39,399 bases of DNA from Actinomycetota bacterium (GTDB lineage: Bacteria > Actinomycetota > AC-67). Position numbers and translations under genes: made by a program. This document shows, in pieces, positions 1-8,054 of the stretch. Numbering within the stretch: the stretch's first letter is position 1; the number at the start of each line of letters is the position of its first letter. The stretch covers positions 1-39,399 of the forward strand of contig JBBDRM010000055.1 of NCBI GenBank assembly GCA_040905475.1. Direction: 5' to 3'. Under the pieces are notes generated by a model. The model was not told the DNA's origin. It worked only from the letters and a program-made list of their open reading frames with translations, and made no database searches.

Positions 1-1
1 T

Positions 2-76
2 GGTGGCCGTAGCTCAGTTGGTTAGAGCGCCGGGTTGTGGTCCCGGAGGTCGGGGGTTCAATTCCCCTCGGTCACC
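2..76 (+). tRNA. tRNA-His (GTG)
   Basis: Cloverleaf with acceptor GTGGCCG (3-9) pairing CGGTCAC (69-75), one G-T pair. The anticodon loop reads GTG, so the tRNA is for histidine. A G at position 2 opposite C76 fits the extra G-1 that histidine tRNAs carry. No CCA is encoded after position 76. Confidence 0.93.
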
Positions 77-110
77 CTCTGCTTACTATCATCCAGGCTG
101 CTGGTTGTCT

Positions 111-184
111 GGGCCGCTAGCTCAACTGGCTAGAGCAGAGGCCTCTTAAGCCTAAGGTTCGGGGTTCGAGTCCCTGGCGGCCCA
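111..184 (+). tRNA. tRNA-Lys (CTT)
   Basis: Acceptor GGGCCGC (111-117) pairs perfectly with GCGGCCC (177-183), discriminator A184. D arm GCTC/GAGC, T arm with TTCGAGT loop. Anticodon CTT (lysine). One mismatch closes the anticodon stem. CCA is not encoded. Confidence 0.93.
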
Positions 185-249
185 CGACGATGCCCGAGCG
201 ACATCGCTCGGGCATCACGCATGCACCCGGCGCTAGCCTGGAAGCGCAC

Positions 250-333
250 GCGAGAGTGGCGGAATGGCAGACGCGCAGGATTTAGGATCCTGTGGGGCAA
301 CCCGTGGGAGTTCAAGTCTCCCCTCTCGCACCA
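250..333 (+). tRNA. tRNA-Leu (TAG)
   Basis: Acceptor GCGAGAG (250-256) pairs with CTCTCGC (323-329), discriminator A330 and an encoded CCA (331-333). Anticodon TAG with a long class II variable arm identifies leucine. It is the only one of the three tRNAs with encoded CCA. Its last 25 bases before the final CA recur at 5953-5977, where the base after CAC is G instead of C, so the 3' end may have been supplied by an integrated element. Confidence 0.95.
307..331 (+). repeat. attL-like direct repeat in the tRNA-Leu 3' end
   Basis: A 25-bp sequence covering the T arm and acceptor 3' strand of tRNA-Leu is repeated exactly at 5953-5977. After one mismatch both copies continue ATCAA. A tRNA 3' end with a detached copy several kilobases downstream on the same strand is the usual footprint of tyrosine-integrase insertion. 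Confidence 0.75.
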
Positions 334-375
334 TCAACCTGAGGGAGCGGTGAGTAAAGACCTCTCCGCGCGACA

Positions 376-1530
376 TCAACCTTTGAACCGCACGATCTTG
401 CCGTTGATGACGGGATAGGATCCTGGAAAGGTTCCGGCGTCGGACACGTACACCCAGCCGTCGGGACCGACCGTCACGGCGGTCGGCGTGACGAACTGGC
501 CTCGAAGGATCACCTCTGCCGGCAGATACGCGCCCGGCGTCTCGGGGTCGGGCCGCACTCGCACCAGGTCCCCATTTGAGTATTCGGTGGCATAGAGCGT
601 GCCGCCCGGCGCCATCGCGATGCTCGTCAGCATCGAGAGTCCGTCGGCAAGAGTCTTCACCACACCTTGCGGAGTGATCCGCACGATTCGCGCGAACCCA
701 GGATGGAACCCAGCGAGAAGACTGACGTAGTAGTTGCCATCCGGACCGATCGCGATTCCGGTCGGAACGGTCTGGATGCTCTGTCCCTCTGGCCCTGAGA
801 TGATGTCGTCCAGCGCTGCTACGAGACTTACCGAACCGTCTGGCTGAGCGCGCACGATGGTGTTTCCGGCCGCGTCGGCGATGACGAAACTCCCGTCATG
901 GTCGATGGCTACCGCGTAAGGATTGGACTCCGGATTGCTGACGGGGTTCTCGGTGTACTCGAAATGGTCGACGTCCGCGATCTTGACCAGCGTGCCGTTG
1001 CTCACGGTCATCAGGTTTCCGAGCTGCGCGAGCGCGGCCTCGCGAAGTTCACCCTGAACACTCGCCTGACAGCACGTCTCTGAGCCCGCCGTGCCGATCA
1101 GTTCGGGACCGATGAACACGACGAAGGTCTGTCCATCTTTCGCCGCGATCCCGTGGAGGCCGTGCGCGATAGAGCCACCGGGATACGCCATCGAAATCAG
1201 CCCGCTCACGACCGGCATCGGGATCGCAGGGGTGAGAGACGCTTCCCGGATATCCGCTGCGGCGACCTTGAGCACGGCGCCGGTCAGACCGCTGCAGAAA
1301 AGCCCTTGGTCGTTGGTCGTGCATGCGTCCGTTCCACCGGCACCCGCGGCTGCGATGTAGAGATCCCCGTTGCCATCGAACGCGAGACTCCGCGGATTGT
1401 CGACGCCGTCCACGACTATCTGGACGCTCTCCAGGTTCGGCAGATGGATCGGGTGGGCTAGCGCCGTCGAGGCCGACAACATCAGAACCGCGCTGGCCAT
1501 TGTCGTGATCGCCCTGCTCCACTTACGCAT
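376..1530 (-). CDS. Secreted ScyD/ScyE-family beta-propeller protein
   Basis: 384 residues. An N-terminal signal peptide (Arg/Lys start, hydrophobic core about 8-22, Ala-rich cleavage region near 24) predicts export. The rest is NHL-like propeller repeats: recurring hydrophobic blades with GPDGxxYV-type turns and phrases such as PRSLAFDGNGDLY, PTGIAIGPDGNYYV and SIAMAPGGTLYATE. Family members (ScyD/ScyE) are known from the cyanobacterial scytonemin cluster, but homologues are widespread and their role outside it is unknown. The ATG has a strong ribosome site (GGGGAGG, 8 bases upstream). The gene lies downstream of the LuxR regulator on the same strand and shares a 17-bp upstream motif with it, suggesting it is a target. 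Family call fairly sure; function unknown. Confidence 0.8.
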   Translation of the reverse strand: MRKWSRAITTMASAVLMLSASTALAHPIHLPNLESVQIVVDGVDNPRSLAFDGNGDLYIAAAGAGGTDACTTNDQGLFCSGLTGAVLKVAAADIREASLTPAIPMPVVSGLISMAYPGGSIAHGLHGIAAKDGQTFVVFIGPELIGTAGSETCCQASVQGELREAALAQLGNLMTVSNGTLVKIADVDHFEYTENPVSNPESNPYAVAIDHDGSFVIADAAGNTIVRAQPDGSVSLVAALDDIISGPEGQSIQTVPTGIAIGPDGNYYVSLLAGFHPGFARIVRITPQGVVKTLADGLSMLTSIAMAPGGTLYATEYSNGDLVRVRPDPETPGAYLPAEVILRGQFVTPTAVTVGPDGWVYVSDAGTFPGSYPVINGKIVRFKG

Positions 1531-1612
1531 GCCAATCGCCTCCCCGGACGCTCCTCTGACACGGATGTCGTGTCTCCCGGGGAAGAGTGTTCCGGGTTGG
1601 GCAGGCGAGAGA

Positions 1613-1629
1613 ATCGGCCAGGTGGCTAT
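1613..1629 (-). promoter_or_regulatory. Shared dyad motif upstream of the ScyD-like gene
   Basis: On the minus strand this reads ATAGCCACCTGGCCGAT, containing the dyad GCCA-NN-TGGC. The same 17 bases with one change lie at 4689-4705 upstream of the LuxR gene. The site is 82 bases before the ScyD start codon. Inferred to be an operator for the neighbouring LuxR-type regulator. Confidence 0.45.
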
Positions 1630-1656
1630 TTCGTCGGGTTCGTCTCCATCCGCCTC

Positions 1657-4455
1657 TTAGACGTCCCGGCGGGCGACCTCGGCTGCCAATTCGGCCCTCG
1701 TCGCGACGCCGAGCTTGGGGAAGATGTGCCCGAGGTGTGCTTTCACTGTCGCTCGAGAAACGAACATCCGTTCCGCGATCTGTGGGTTGGTCATGCCTTG
1801 AGCGACGAGCCGAGCGACATCGAGCTCGACGGGCGTGAGGCTTTCCCAGCCGCTGGATGGACGCCGGCGTTCCCCGCGGCCCCGTCGCGCGTAGGCGACG
1901 GCTTCGTCGAGATTCATCCGCCTGCCCTCGGCGATGACGCCGTCAAGGGTGTCACCCAGCGCCGTCCGAGCGGTGCTCATCGCTGCCTCGTATCGAGCGA
2001 GGAGCGTAGGAGACCTGCGCCAGCCGAGGTGGGCCAATGCGGTGTCCGCCGCGGCAAGGAGCCGCGTCCCCTCAACTGGATCGCCGTCTCCCACGACGCT
2101 ACAGCCCAGGAGTTCGAGCGCCTCGACCGCGAACCACCGTGAGTCGGACGAAACCGCGAACGCAAGCGCGTCGTGACATCGGTCGATCGCGTCGGCGAGT
2201 TCGCCGTTGGTGAACGACACGACAGCGGCCGCCCACGGTGCTGCCGCGAGAGGACCGGTTGCACGATCGCGCGCTTCGGCAGCCGAGGCCGCATACCGTG
2301 CTGCCTCGTCGGTCTTCCCGAGCAAACACGACGCCTCTGCTGCGTACGCGAACAAGACGGTCGCCGGCACGTAGACCCCAAGTGCGAGAGCGATTTCCGC
2401 GACCTGCCGGCCGCGTTCGATCATCGCTTCGAGATCACCTTCGGCGCGTGCCAGAAGCGCGAGGAATGACTGGTGGAAGCTCCGTGGAAACATGCTGCCG
2501 GACCGCTCAGCCCAGGTCCAGGCTTCGTCGAGCAACGCTCTGGCCACGTCGACGTCGCCGGACCGCAGACGCAAGCCCGCGAGGAAACTCAGGAACTGCG
2601 AACGGAATTCGGGGTCGCTGAGGCGCACCGCGAGGTCCAGTCCTTCCGTGGCGCACGCCTCGGCCTCAGAGTCACGTCCTGCCATCCAGTTAACGAGGAA
2701 CAGATAATGAAGGTCCTCCAGGACGAGGTCCAGTTGCCCCGATGCTCGGGCTTCGACGAGCGACCGCTCGAAGAAGGGGCGGCTCAAGCTCCATTCTCCC
2801 GTCGAGAAGGGCACTTGCGCGAAACCGCACAACGCGCGAGCGATGGCCGCCGGATCGCCACTCCGCTCAGCGTATTCGTGGCCGTCGCCGAAGAGATCTC
2901 TCGCCTCGTCGCGTCGACCGGTGAAGGAAGCTGCCCAGCCGAGGACCACAAGCGCGTGCGCCGCCAGCGCGTGATCATCGTCCTCGCGTGCGAGCGTGAG
3001 GGCTTCGCGTGCCAGGACCTCGCCCGCGGCCATGTCCCATTGCCGCAGCGCTAAACGGGCCGCCCCTGTGGCGATCTTTGCGCGGAGCGGAGTGGGAAGC
3101 ACTTGCGTCGCAAGCACGGCCTCGAGATGGGCTCGCCCTTCGTCGAAGCGTCCGCGGTGCTGCCAATAGCGCACCAGCGCCGCAGCCAGGCGAGCGGTCA
3201 ATTCGAAGCGCTCCGCTCGGGCGCCCCATACCAGCGCCGCATGGAAGTTTTCGCGATCGACGTCGAGACGTTCGATCCACTCGAGCACGTCGGGGCTGGC
3301 CAATCCACCCTCCGCCTGCTGGCCCTCGTGCAGGAAATGCTGGAGGTGGTGATCACTGACTCGCACCGCGTCAGCGGGATGCTCGTCGAGCTTTTCGCGC
3401 GCGTATTCCCGCAATGTCTCGAGGAGCCGATATCTCGTCCGTCCGTTCGCGTCGTTCATCGTCACGAGCGATTTGTCTACGAGCTGGGTGAGCAGGGGAA
3501 GGATGTCCCTGGAAGAGATGGGGTCACCCTCGCAAACGGCTGCAACACCGTCGAGGGAGAACCCGCCGGCGAACACCGCCAACCGCCGAAAGAGCGCTCG
3601 CTCGTTGCCGTCCAGGAGCGTATGACTCCAGTCAAGGGAGGCCTGCAGCGTGCGATGTCGAGGCGTGGCCGCGCGCGATCCCCTCGTGAGCAGCGCGAAG
3701 CGGTCGTCGAGTCCTTCCGCGATCTGCTCGATCCCCATCGTGCGCACCCGCGCCGCTGCGAGTTCGATCGCGAGCGGCATGCCGTCCAGACGCCGGCAGA
3801 TGATCGCGACGGCCCGCGCGTTCGCGTCGGTGAGCTCGAAGTTTGATCGCGCGCGCTTCGCTCGTTCGACGAACAGGAGAGGCCCGTCGTACTCCTCGAC
3901 GGTCGTCGCCCGTTCGTCCTCCATTTCGGGAGCGGTCGGCAGAGGAGGAACGAGGTACACGGTCTCGCCGTCGATCCCGAGTGGCTCTCTCGACGTCGCG
4001 AGGATCTTCAGCGCCGGGCAGCGGCGCAACAGTTCGTCGGCTAGAGCTGCGCACGCATCGATGATGTGCTCGCAGTTGTCGAGCACGATCAGAGTCTTGA
4101 GGCGCTCGAAATGCCCCACGAGGATGTCGGTGATGGTAAGGGGTGGTGATTCGCGCAGTCCTGCAACCGTCGCAAGAGCGCCCGGGAGCGCGTCGCCTCC
4201 GCCGACGGCCGAGAGATCGGTCCATACGATGCCGTTCGCGAAATGGTCAGCTACCGTTTCGGCCGTCCTTAGCGCGAGCCGCGTCTTTCCGCAGCCGCCC
4301 GGGCCCGTAAGTGTCGTGAGCGGACCCGCCGCGATCAGATCCGTGATGACTGCAAGCTCGGTCGTGCGGCCGATGAAGCTGGTCAGATGTCGCGGGAGAT
4401 CCTCCGGCGATCCGGTCTCCCGCCGGATCGGAAGCGGCACGATGCGGCTCGTCAT
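1657..4455 (-). CDS. Large ATPase-LuxR transcriptional regulator
   Basis: 932 residues from the ATG at 4455. An N-terminal STAND/NB-ARC-type ATPase has Walker A GPGGCGKT (51-58), Walker B TLIVLDN (121-127) and a sensor stretch ending ATSREPLGID. A long helical TPR-like region follows, then a C-terminal LuxR helix-turn-helix (about 870-930, phrase MTNPQIAERMFVSRATVKAH). The family is common in Actinobacteria and acts as a signal-gated switch on transcription. An in-frame ATG at 4605 would add 50 low-complexity residues. I prefer 4455 because a GAAGG precedes it by 5 bases, though the upstream dyad spacing would suit 4605. Together with the ScyD-like gene it forms the core of the tRNA-Leu island. 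Confidence 0.85.
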   Translation of the reverse strand: MTSRIVPLPIRRETGSPEDLPRHLTSFIGRTTELAVITDLIAAGPLTTLTGPGGCGKTRLALRTAETVADHFANGIVWTDLSAVGGGDALPGALATVAGLRESPPLTITDILVGHFERLKTLIVLDNCEHIIDACAALADELLRRCPALKILATSREPLGIDGETVYLVPPLPTAPEMEDERATTVEEYDGPLLFVERAKRARSNFELTDANARAVAIICRRLDGMPLAIELAAARVRTMGIEQIAEGLDDRFALLTRGSRAATPRHRTLQASLDWSHTLLDGNERALFRRLAVFAGGFSLDGVAAVCEGDPISSRDILPLLTQLVDKSLVTMNDANGRTRYRLLETLREYAREKLDEHPADAVRVSDHHLQHFLHEGQQAEGGLASPDVLEWIERLDVDRENFHAALVWGARAERFELTARLAAALVRYWQHRGRFDEGRAHLEAVLATQVLPTPLRAKIATGAARLALRQWDMAAGEVLAREALTLAREDDDHALAAHALVVLGWAASFTGRRDEARDLFGDGHEYAERSGDPAAIARALCGFAQVPFSTGEWSLSRPFFERSLVEARASGQLDLVLEDLHYLFLVNWMAGRDSEAEACATEGLDLAVRLSDPEFRSQFLSFLAGLRLRSGDVDVARALLDEAWTWAERSGSMFPRSFHQSFLALLARAEGDLEAMIERGRQVAEIALALGVYVPATVLFAYAAEASCLLGKTDEAARYAASAAEARDRATGPLAAAPWAAAVVSFTNGELADAIDRCHDALAFAVSSDSRWFAVEALELLGCSVVGDGDPVEGTRLLAAADTALAHLGWRRSPTLLARYEAAMSTARTALGDTLDGVIAEGRRMNLDEAVAYARRGRGERRRPSSGWESLTPVELDVARLVAQGMTNPQIAERMFVSRATVKAHLGHIFPKLGVATRAELAAEVARRDV

Positions 4456-4688
4456 GACCGCCTTCGGTCCCGAGGCGTGCTTCGGTGACCCATTGGATCG
4501 AGCAGTGGCTCTCCCTCCCGTTGGGCTTGAATCGTCGAGGGTAATCGGCCGTCGCGGCTTACGGCCACCATGCGACCGGGCTTCTCGGGCCCGGTCCGGC
4601 GCCATCGAGTCGAGGCTGCTCAGGGTCTCCCGGTCGCCGGCACTTCCGCAACTGCGGGAGAAGCATCTCCTCTGGAAGGAAAAGAAAC

Positions 4689-4705
4689 ATCCGCCAGGTG
4701 GCTAT
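4689..4705 (-). promoter_or_regulatory. Shared dyad motif upstream of the LuxR regulator
   Basis: Minus strand ATAGCCACCTGGCGGAT, 16 of 17 bases identical to 1613-1629. It lies 83 bases before the ATG at 4605 and 233 bases before the preferred start at 4455. Its presence before both genes suggests autoregulation plus control of the ScyD-like gene. The dyad form fits a dimeric HTH protein, but no binding is shown. Confidence 0.45.
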
Positions 4706-4914
4706 CGCGACCGAATCCTATCGGAGCCGATTGGGTCCTTTTCGCGCCGTGCCAATCTCCAGTCGACTGCTTGATTTGATGCTGCGGCTTCGGCGTTGTC
4801 GACACAGGTGAGCAACTGCCTTCTGCGACTACGGAGCTCGAAGCCACGAGCCATAAACACACTCGGGAAGGCTCCGAGCCCGACTCAAGACGTCTTGGTT
4901 AGAGAAAACTCTCA
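4706..4914. other. Intergenic stretch in the island, no gene recognised
   Basis: Noticeably less GC-rich than the flanking core genes. Open frames here are short, lack ribosome sites and have no recognisable protein signature. Probably upstream sequence of the LuxR gene plus decayed island DNA. Confidence 0.4.
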
Positions 4915-5127
4915 TCAGATGCGGGCTTCGTGTCCAGGAACTGCGGGCATTGGAAACGAGTCTGATGACGAAAGCTCCTTCCGGATCGCCGTAACGACCG
5001 GATCGGCGAGCAGCGTCGTCGCGAGCGACTTGGGAGAAGTCGCCGCCTTCTCCTTCCACAGGTCGTCGATGGCTCGCCGTTTCAGAGCGTCCCGCGAGAT
5101 GTAGAACATCCAGAACAGCCATGGCAT
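4915..5127 (-). CDS. Possible small hypothetical protein (or remnant)
   Basis: 70 residues from an ATG at 5127, beginning MPWLFWMFYISRD and followed by a charged, amphipathic stretch. It lies 35 bases downstream of the TIR/SH3 gene on the same strand, so it could be a second component of that locus or the remainder of a longer decayed gene. No clear ribosome site precedes it, and I recognise no family. The frame stays open upstream to 5238, overlapping the TIR gene end. Low confidence that it is translated. Confidence 0.25.
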   Translation of the reverse strand: MPWLFWMFYISRDALKRRAIDDLWKEKAATSPKSLATTLLADPVVTAIRKELSSSDSFPMPAVPGHEARI

Positions 5128-5162
5128 GATTGGCTTGTTTGTTCTGCCTGCGCCCTTGCACG

Positions 5163-5837
5163 TTAAGGATTGACAAGTAGCTCGCTGAGTGGTGGAAGGG
5201 GCGGAGGGTCCGTCTTCCTCAACCACTCCGGAGACCACACGTGTCGGCCGCCATCAGCGCCTACGAGGAGGCCTCCACTCGGACCGATCCCCGTGACACG
5301 CGTCACTGCACCCATGTGCTCGGTCATAGAAGGAGCCCAACCAAGTTCCTGGGATAGGCGATCGCTGGTCGACGGACGTCTCGTGATCTCCACCCAGTCC
5401 CCAACGGAGATATCGTGCGGGACGGCGCTCTCGGCATGCGTCATTCGACTGGCGAGTTGATCGCAATATTCCTCGATCGTCGCCGCCTGGTGTCGAGAGA
5501 TTGGATCGGGAAGGTCGTTGGCCTAAACGCCATCGAGCAGGATCGGGACGAGTCGTTTATCGAGGACCCGGGCGACGAGCGCTTCGGCGAAGACCCACTT
5601 GCTGTCCAGCGAGCGCGGCGATACGAGCACTACAACTTCCCCGGGCTGACGCTTGAGGGCGGCGATGATCTCTTCGCTCCACTTATCGCCTCCCTGGAGG
5701 CTCTTCGAGGCCACGAAGACATCGCAGCCGAGCCCTCCCAGCCGCCTCGCGGTCTCCTCGGCGTGATCCCTGTCTTCGGATGCGTGGCTGAGAAAGACGT
5801 GCACGGACGCACCTGCCGTTTCCGGCGTCTTGGTCAC
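5163..5837 (-). pseudogene. TIR domain plus Mind-bomb-type SH3 domain gene, interrupted by an in-frame TAG
   Basis: Reading from the GTG at 5837, residues 1-104 give a TIR domain: VHVFLSHASEDRD near 12-24, then a WxxxE motif (W81, E85), the glutamate used by NAD-cleaving TIR domains. A TAG (5523-5525) interrupts the frame. Beyond it the same frame continues with LPDPISRHQAATIEEYCDQL, which looks like the normal end of a TIR domain. An SH3-like module follows (VGDWVEI, G-rich turn, HVWSPEWL) resembling the repeat of eukaryotic Mind bomb ligases. The frame closes with TAA at 5163. Without the TAG it would encode 224 residues. Bacterial TIR proteins are often phage-defence NADases or signal makers. 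It may be a nonsense mutant, a sequencing error, or a readthrough gene; the ATG at 5444 could start the second half separately. Confidence 0.7.
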
Positions 5838-5952
5838 GATGTGGTCACAGACTACCGTGGACGGACAGGACCGGGACGTCTGTCATGAACAGGACGGACG
5901 CCTGCCACCTGCGGTTTGGTCGATCGCGCTGATAACGGAGACGGCCCGTAGC

Positions 5953-5977
5953 GGAGTTCAAGTCTCCCCTCTCGCAC
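5953..5977 (+). repeat. attR-like copy of the tRNA-Leu 3' end
   Basis: Exact 25-bp copy of 307-331. No acceptor 5' strand or anticodon arm lies upstream, so it is a detached fragment and not a tRNA gene. It sits 2 bp beyond the rdgB stop codon, so the ancestral order was probably tRNA-Leu directly followed by rdgB on the opposite strand. Confidence 0.75.
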
Positions 5978-5979
5978 GA

Positions 5980-6585
5980 TCAATCCGGCTGCCGGCGAAG
6001 CGCTTCGACGAGGCCCCGGAACGCTTTTCCGCGGTGGCTGATGCGGTCCTTCTCCTCCGCCGACAGCTCGGCCATCGTGCGGGTGTCACCCTCTGGCACG
6101 AAGATCGGGTCGTACCCGAAGCCGCCGCTCCCCTGGGGCTCGGTGATCAACGTCCCTTCAACCGTCCCTTCTGCGAGCGATTCGCTGCCGTCGGGTGTCA
6201 CGAGCACGGCGACGCACCGGTATCGAGCCGTTCGTTGCTCGGGTGGCACGCCCCGCACGATCTCGATGAGCTTCTTCAGATTCTCCTCGTCGGTCGCGGC
6301 TTCGCCGGCGAACCGGGCCGATCGAGGTCCCGGGCCACCGTCGAGCGCGTCGACCTCGATCCCGGAGTCGTCCGCCAGCGTCGCGACGCCCGCGAGCGCG
6401 GCCAGCGACCGAGCCTTAAGCAGCGCGTTGCCCGCGTAGTCGGGCTCGGTCTCGTCGGGGGCTTCCCAGCCGGGGAAGTCGTCGGCGGATACAACCGCTA
6501 ACGGCACGCCCGCCTCGGCGAGGATGGTGCGGATCTCTCGGAGCTTGCCGGGGTTGCGACTGGCCAGCACGACGGCCGGTTTCAC
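5980..6585 (-). CDS. rdgB: XTP/dITP diphosphatase (RdgB/HAM1)
   Basis: 201 residues, normal family length. It hydrolyses non-canonical purine nucleoside triphosphates (XTP, dITP, ITP) to monophosphates, keeping them out of nucleic acids. The N-terminal [11 protein letters not shown] is the family's substrate loop, and [34 protein letters not shown] and [11 protein letters not shown] are the other signatures. It starts with GTG, overlapping the rph stop by 4 bases (GTGA), so it is translationally coupled to rph. Same gene order as Rv1340-Rv1341. It is the last gene of the operon, with the island's end 2 bp beyond. Confidence 0.95.
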   Translation of the reverse strand: MKPAVVLASRNPGKLREIRTILAEAGVPLAVVSADDFPGWEAPDETEPDYAGNALLKARSLAALAGVATLADDSGIEVDALDGGPGPRSARFAGEAATDEENLKKLIEIVRGVPPEQRTARYRCVAVLVTPDGSESLAEGTVEGTLITEPQGSGGFGYDPIFVPEGDTRTMAELSAEEKDRISHRGKAFRGLVEALRRQPD

Positions 6586-7301
6586 GAGATTCCGAGCGCC
6601 TCGCGCTGCGCTACTACCAGCTTTTCGATCCCACCGGACGCGAGATCGAGCAGGCCGTCGAGCTGCCCGCGGTCGAACGCCTCGCCTTCCGCGGTTCCCT
6701 GCAGCTCGACGAAGCGTCCGCCGGCGGTCATGACCACGTTGAAGTCGACACCTGCAGTCGAGTCCTCTTCGTAGGGGAGGTCGAGCAAGGCTTCGCCGCC
6801 CACTATCCCCACACTTACCGCGGCGACTTCCTCTATCAGCGGGATGCTTTCGAGGCGCCCGGCATCGCGCATCTTGCGGAACGCGTCGTACAGGGCGATG
6901 TACGCGCCGGTGATCGACGCCGTCCGCGTGCCGCCGTCGGCCATCAACACGTCGCAGTCGACGGTTACCGTCGCCTCGCCGAAGCCCCCGAGTAGCGTGA
7001 CGGCGCGGAGCGAACGGCCGATCAGGCGTTGGATCTCTTGCGTGCGACCGGAAGGACGGCCGGTGGAGACCTCACGCGACGTCCGCGTAGAAGTGGATCG
7101 CGGGAGCATCGAGTACTCGGCCGTTACCCATCCGCGTCCGCTGCCACGCAAGAAGTTCGGGACCTTCTCCTCGAACGAAGCGGCGCACAGCACGCGCGTC
7201 TGTCCGAGCTCGATCAAGCACGAGCCTTCGGCGAACTCCTGGAAGTTGCGCGTGATGCGGATCGGGCGCAGCTCGTCGGGTGACCGGCCGTCTTTGCGCA
7301 T
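6582..7301 (-). CDS. rph: Ribonuclease PH
   Basis: 239 residues, full length. This phosphate-dependent 3'-5' exoribonuclease trims tRNA precursors. It begins with the family signature [13 protein letters not shown], then [44 protein letters not shown] and [18 protein letters not shown], all typical RNase PH core motifs. The ATG follows the stop codon of the upstream hydrolase directly and in frame, with no intervening base. It overlaps rdgB by 4 bases. Confidence 0.96.
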   Translation of the reverse strand: MRKDGRSPDELRPIRITRNFQEFAEGSCLIELGQTRVLCAASFEEKVPNFLRGSGRGWVTAEYSMLPRSTSTRTSREVSTGRPSGRTQEIQRLIGRSLRAVTLLGGFGEATVTVDCDVLMADGGTRTASITGAYIALYDAFRKMRDAGRLESIPLIEEVAAVSVGIVGGEALLDLPYEEDSTAGVDFNVVMTAGGRFVELQGTAEGEAFDRGQLDGLLDLASGGIEKLVVAQREALGIS

Positions 7302-8054
7302 CTACAGCACCCAGCGCATGTTTCCGTCGGCGATCTCGAGCGGGCCATCGAAGGCGCCAGCGGCCTGCTCGAGTACCTGATCCATGTCGTTATGTGGCCA
7401 GACGTGGGTGAGCACCAGATGCTTCGCGTCGGCGCTCGCCGCGATCTCGCCCGCCTCCCGGGCGCGGAGGTGGATGGGTTCGGGGATCGATCGCTCCGCC
7501 TCGAGCCAAGACGCCTCGCACAGGAACAGATCCGCGCCGGTGGCCGCCTTCGCGAGGTCGGGATGGGGGCCGGTGTCTCCGGTGTAGGTAAGCGTCTTGC
7601 CGTCCGCCTCGATCCGCAAGCAAACGTTGGTGCACGAGTGCGCGCTGTCGAAGCCCGTGAGCCGCAGCGGCCCGACCTCCAAGACCTGCCCCGCGACGAA
7701 TTCGTTCCAGGGCAGCATCGTGTTGAAGTCGTCTTGGCCGTCGCGAGGCGTCAGCAAGCGGCTCAGCCGCTCGTGCGCCATCCGCGGCCCGTACATGGGG
7801 ACGCTCGGTTTGCGGTTGTCCCGCCAGAACATGGAGTAGAAGAACGGGTAGATGTCCACGAAGTGGTCGGGGTGCGCGTGCGAGATGTAGACCGCGTCCA
7901 CGTCGGTGACGGCGACGTGCTCTTGCAGGTGCGCCAGTGTGCCGTGGCCGGTGTCCATCCACAGGGTGAATCCCTCGTGACGCACCAGATAGCCGGAGCA
8001 CGCGCCGCCCGCCCGCGGGTAGGTGCCGTTCGCGCCGAGAACGATCAGCTCCAC
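7302..8054 (-). CDS. MBL-fold hydrolase, Rv1339-like
   Basis: 250 residues from GTG 8054. Metallo-beta-lactamase fold with the metal site HAHPDH (H59, H61, D63, H64), further ligands in FDSAHS and TYTGDTGPHPD, and a late His in VLTHVWPHND. RNase Z-like hydrolases share the fold. By position between murI and rph it matches M. tuberculosis Rv1339, reported as an atypical cAMP phosphodiesterase, so a cyclic-nucleotide role is likely but inferred from synteny. Start and murI stop overlap by one base (TAGTG). It ends with TAG, immediately followed by the rph ATG in the same frame. Confidence 0.9.
   Translation of the reverse strand: MELIVLGANGTYPRAGGACSGYLVRHEGFTLWMDTGHGTLAHLQEHVAVTDVDAVYISHAHPDHFVDIYPFFYSMFWRDNRKPSVPMYGPRMAHERLSRLLTPRDGQDDFNTMLPWNEFVAGQVLEVGPLRLTGFDSAHSCTNVCLRIEADGKTLTYTGDTGPHPDLAKAATGADLFLCEASWLEAERSIPEPIHLRAREAGEIAASADAKHLVLTHVWPHNDMDQVLEQAAGAFDGPLEIADGNMRWVL

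Larger units (their letters stand above)
334..5977. mobile_element. Candidate integrated island behind tRNA-Leu (no integrase seen)
   Basis: About 5.6 kb between the tRNA-Leu gene and the detached copy of its 3' end. It carries a secreted propeller protein, an ATPase-LuxR regulator and a broken TIR gene, and separates the tRNA cluster from the conserved rdgB-rph block. I see no integrase, transposase or replication gene, so it would be a decayed or non-autonomous element. The call rests on the 25-bp repeat and the accessory content. Confidence 0.55.

Noticed and set aside
5944-5980. A second tRNA-Leu gene
   Set aside because: Only the T arm and acceptor 3' strand are present; no anticodon arm or 5' acceptor strand precedes them.
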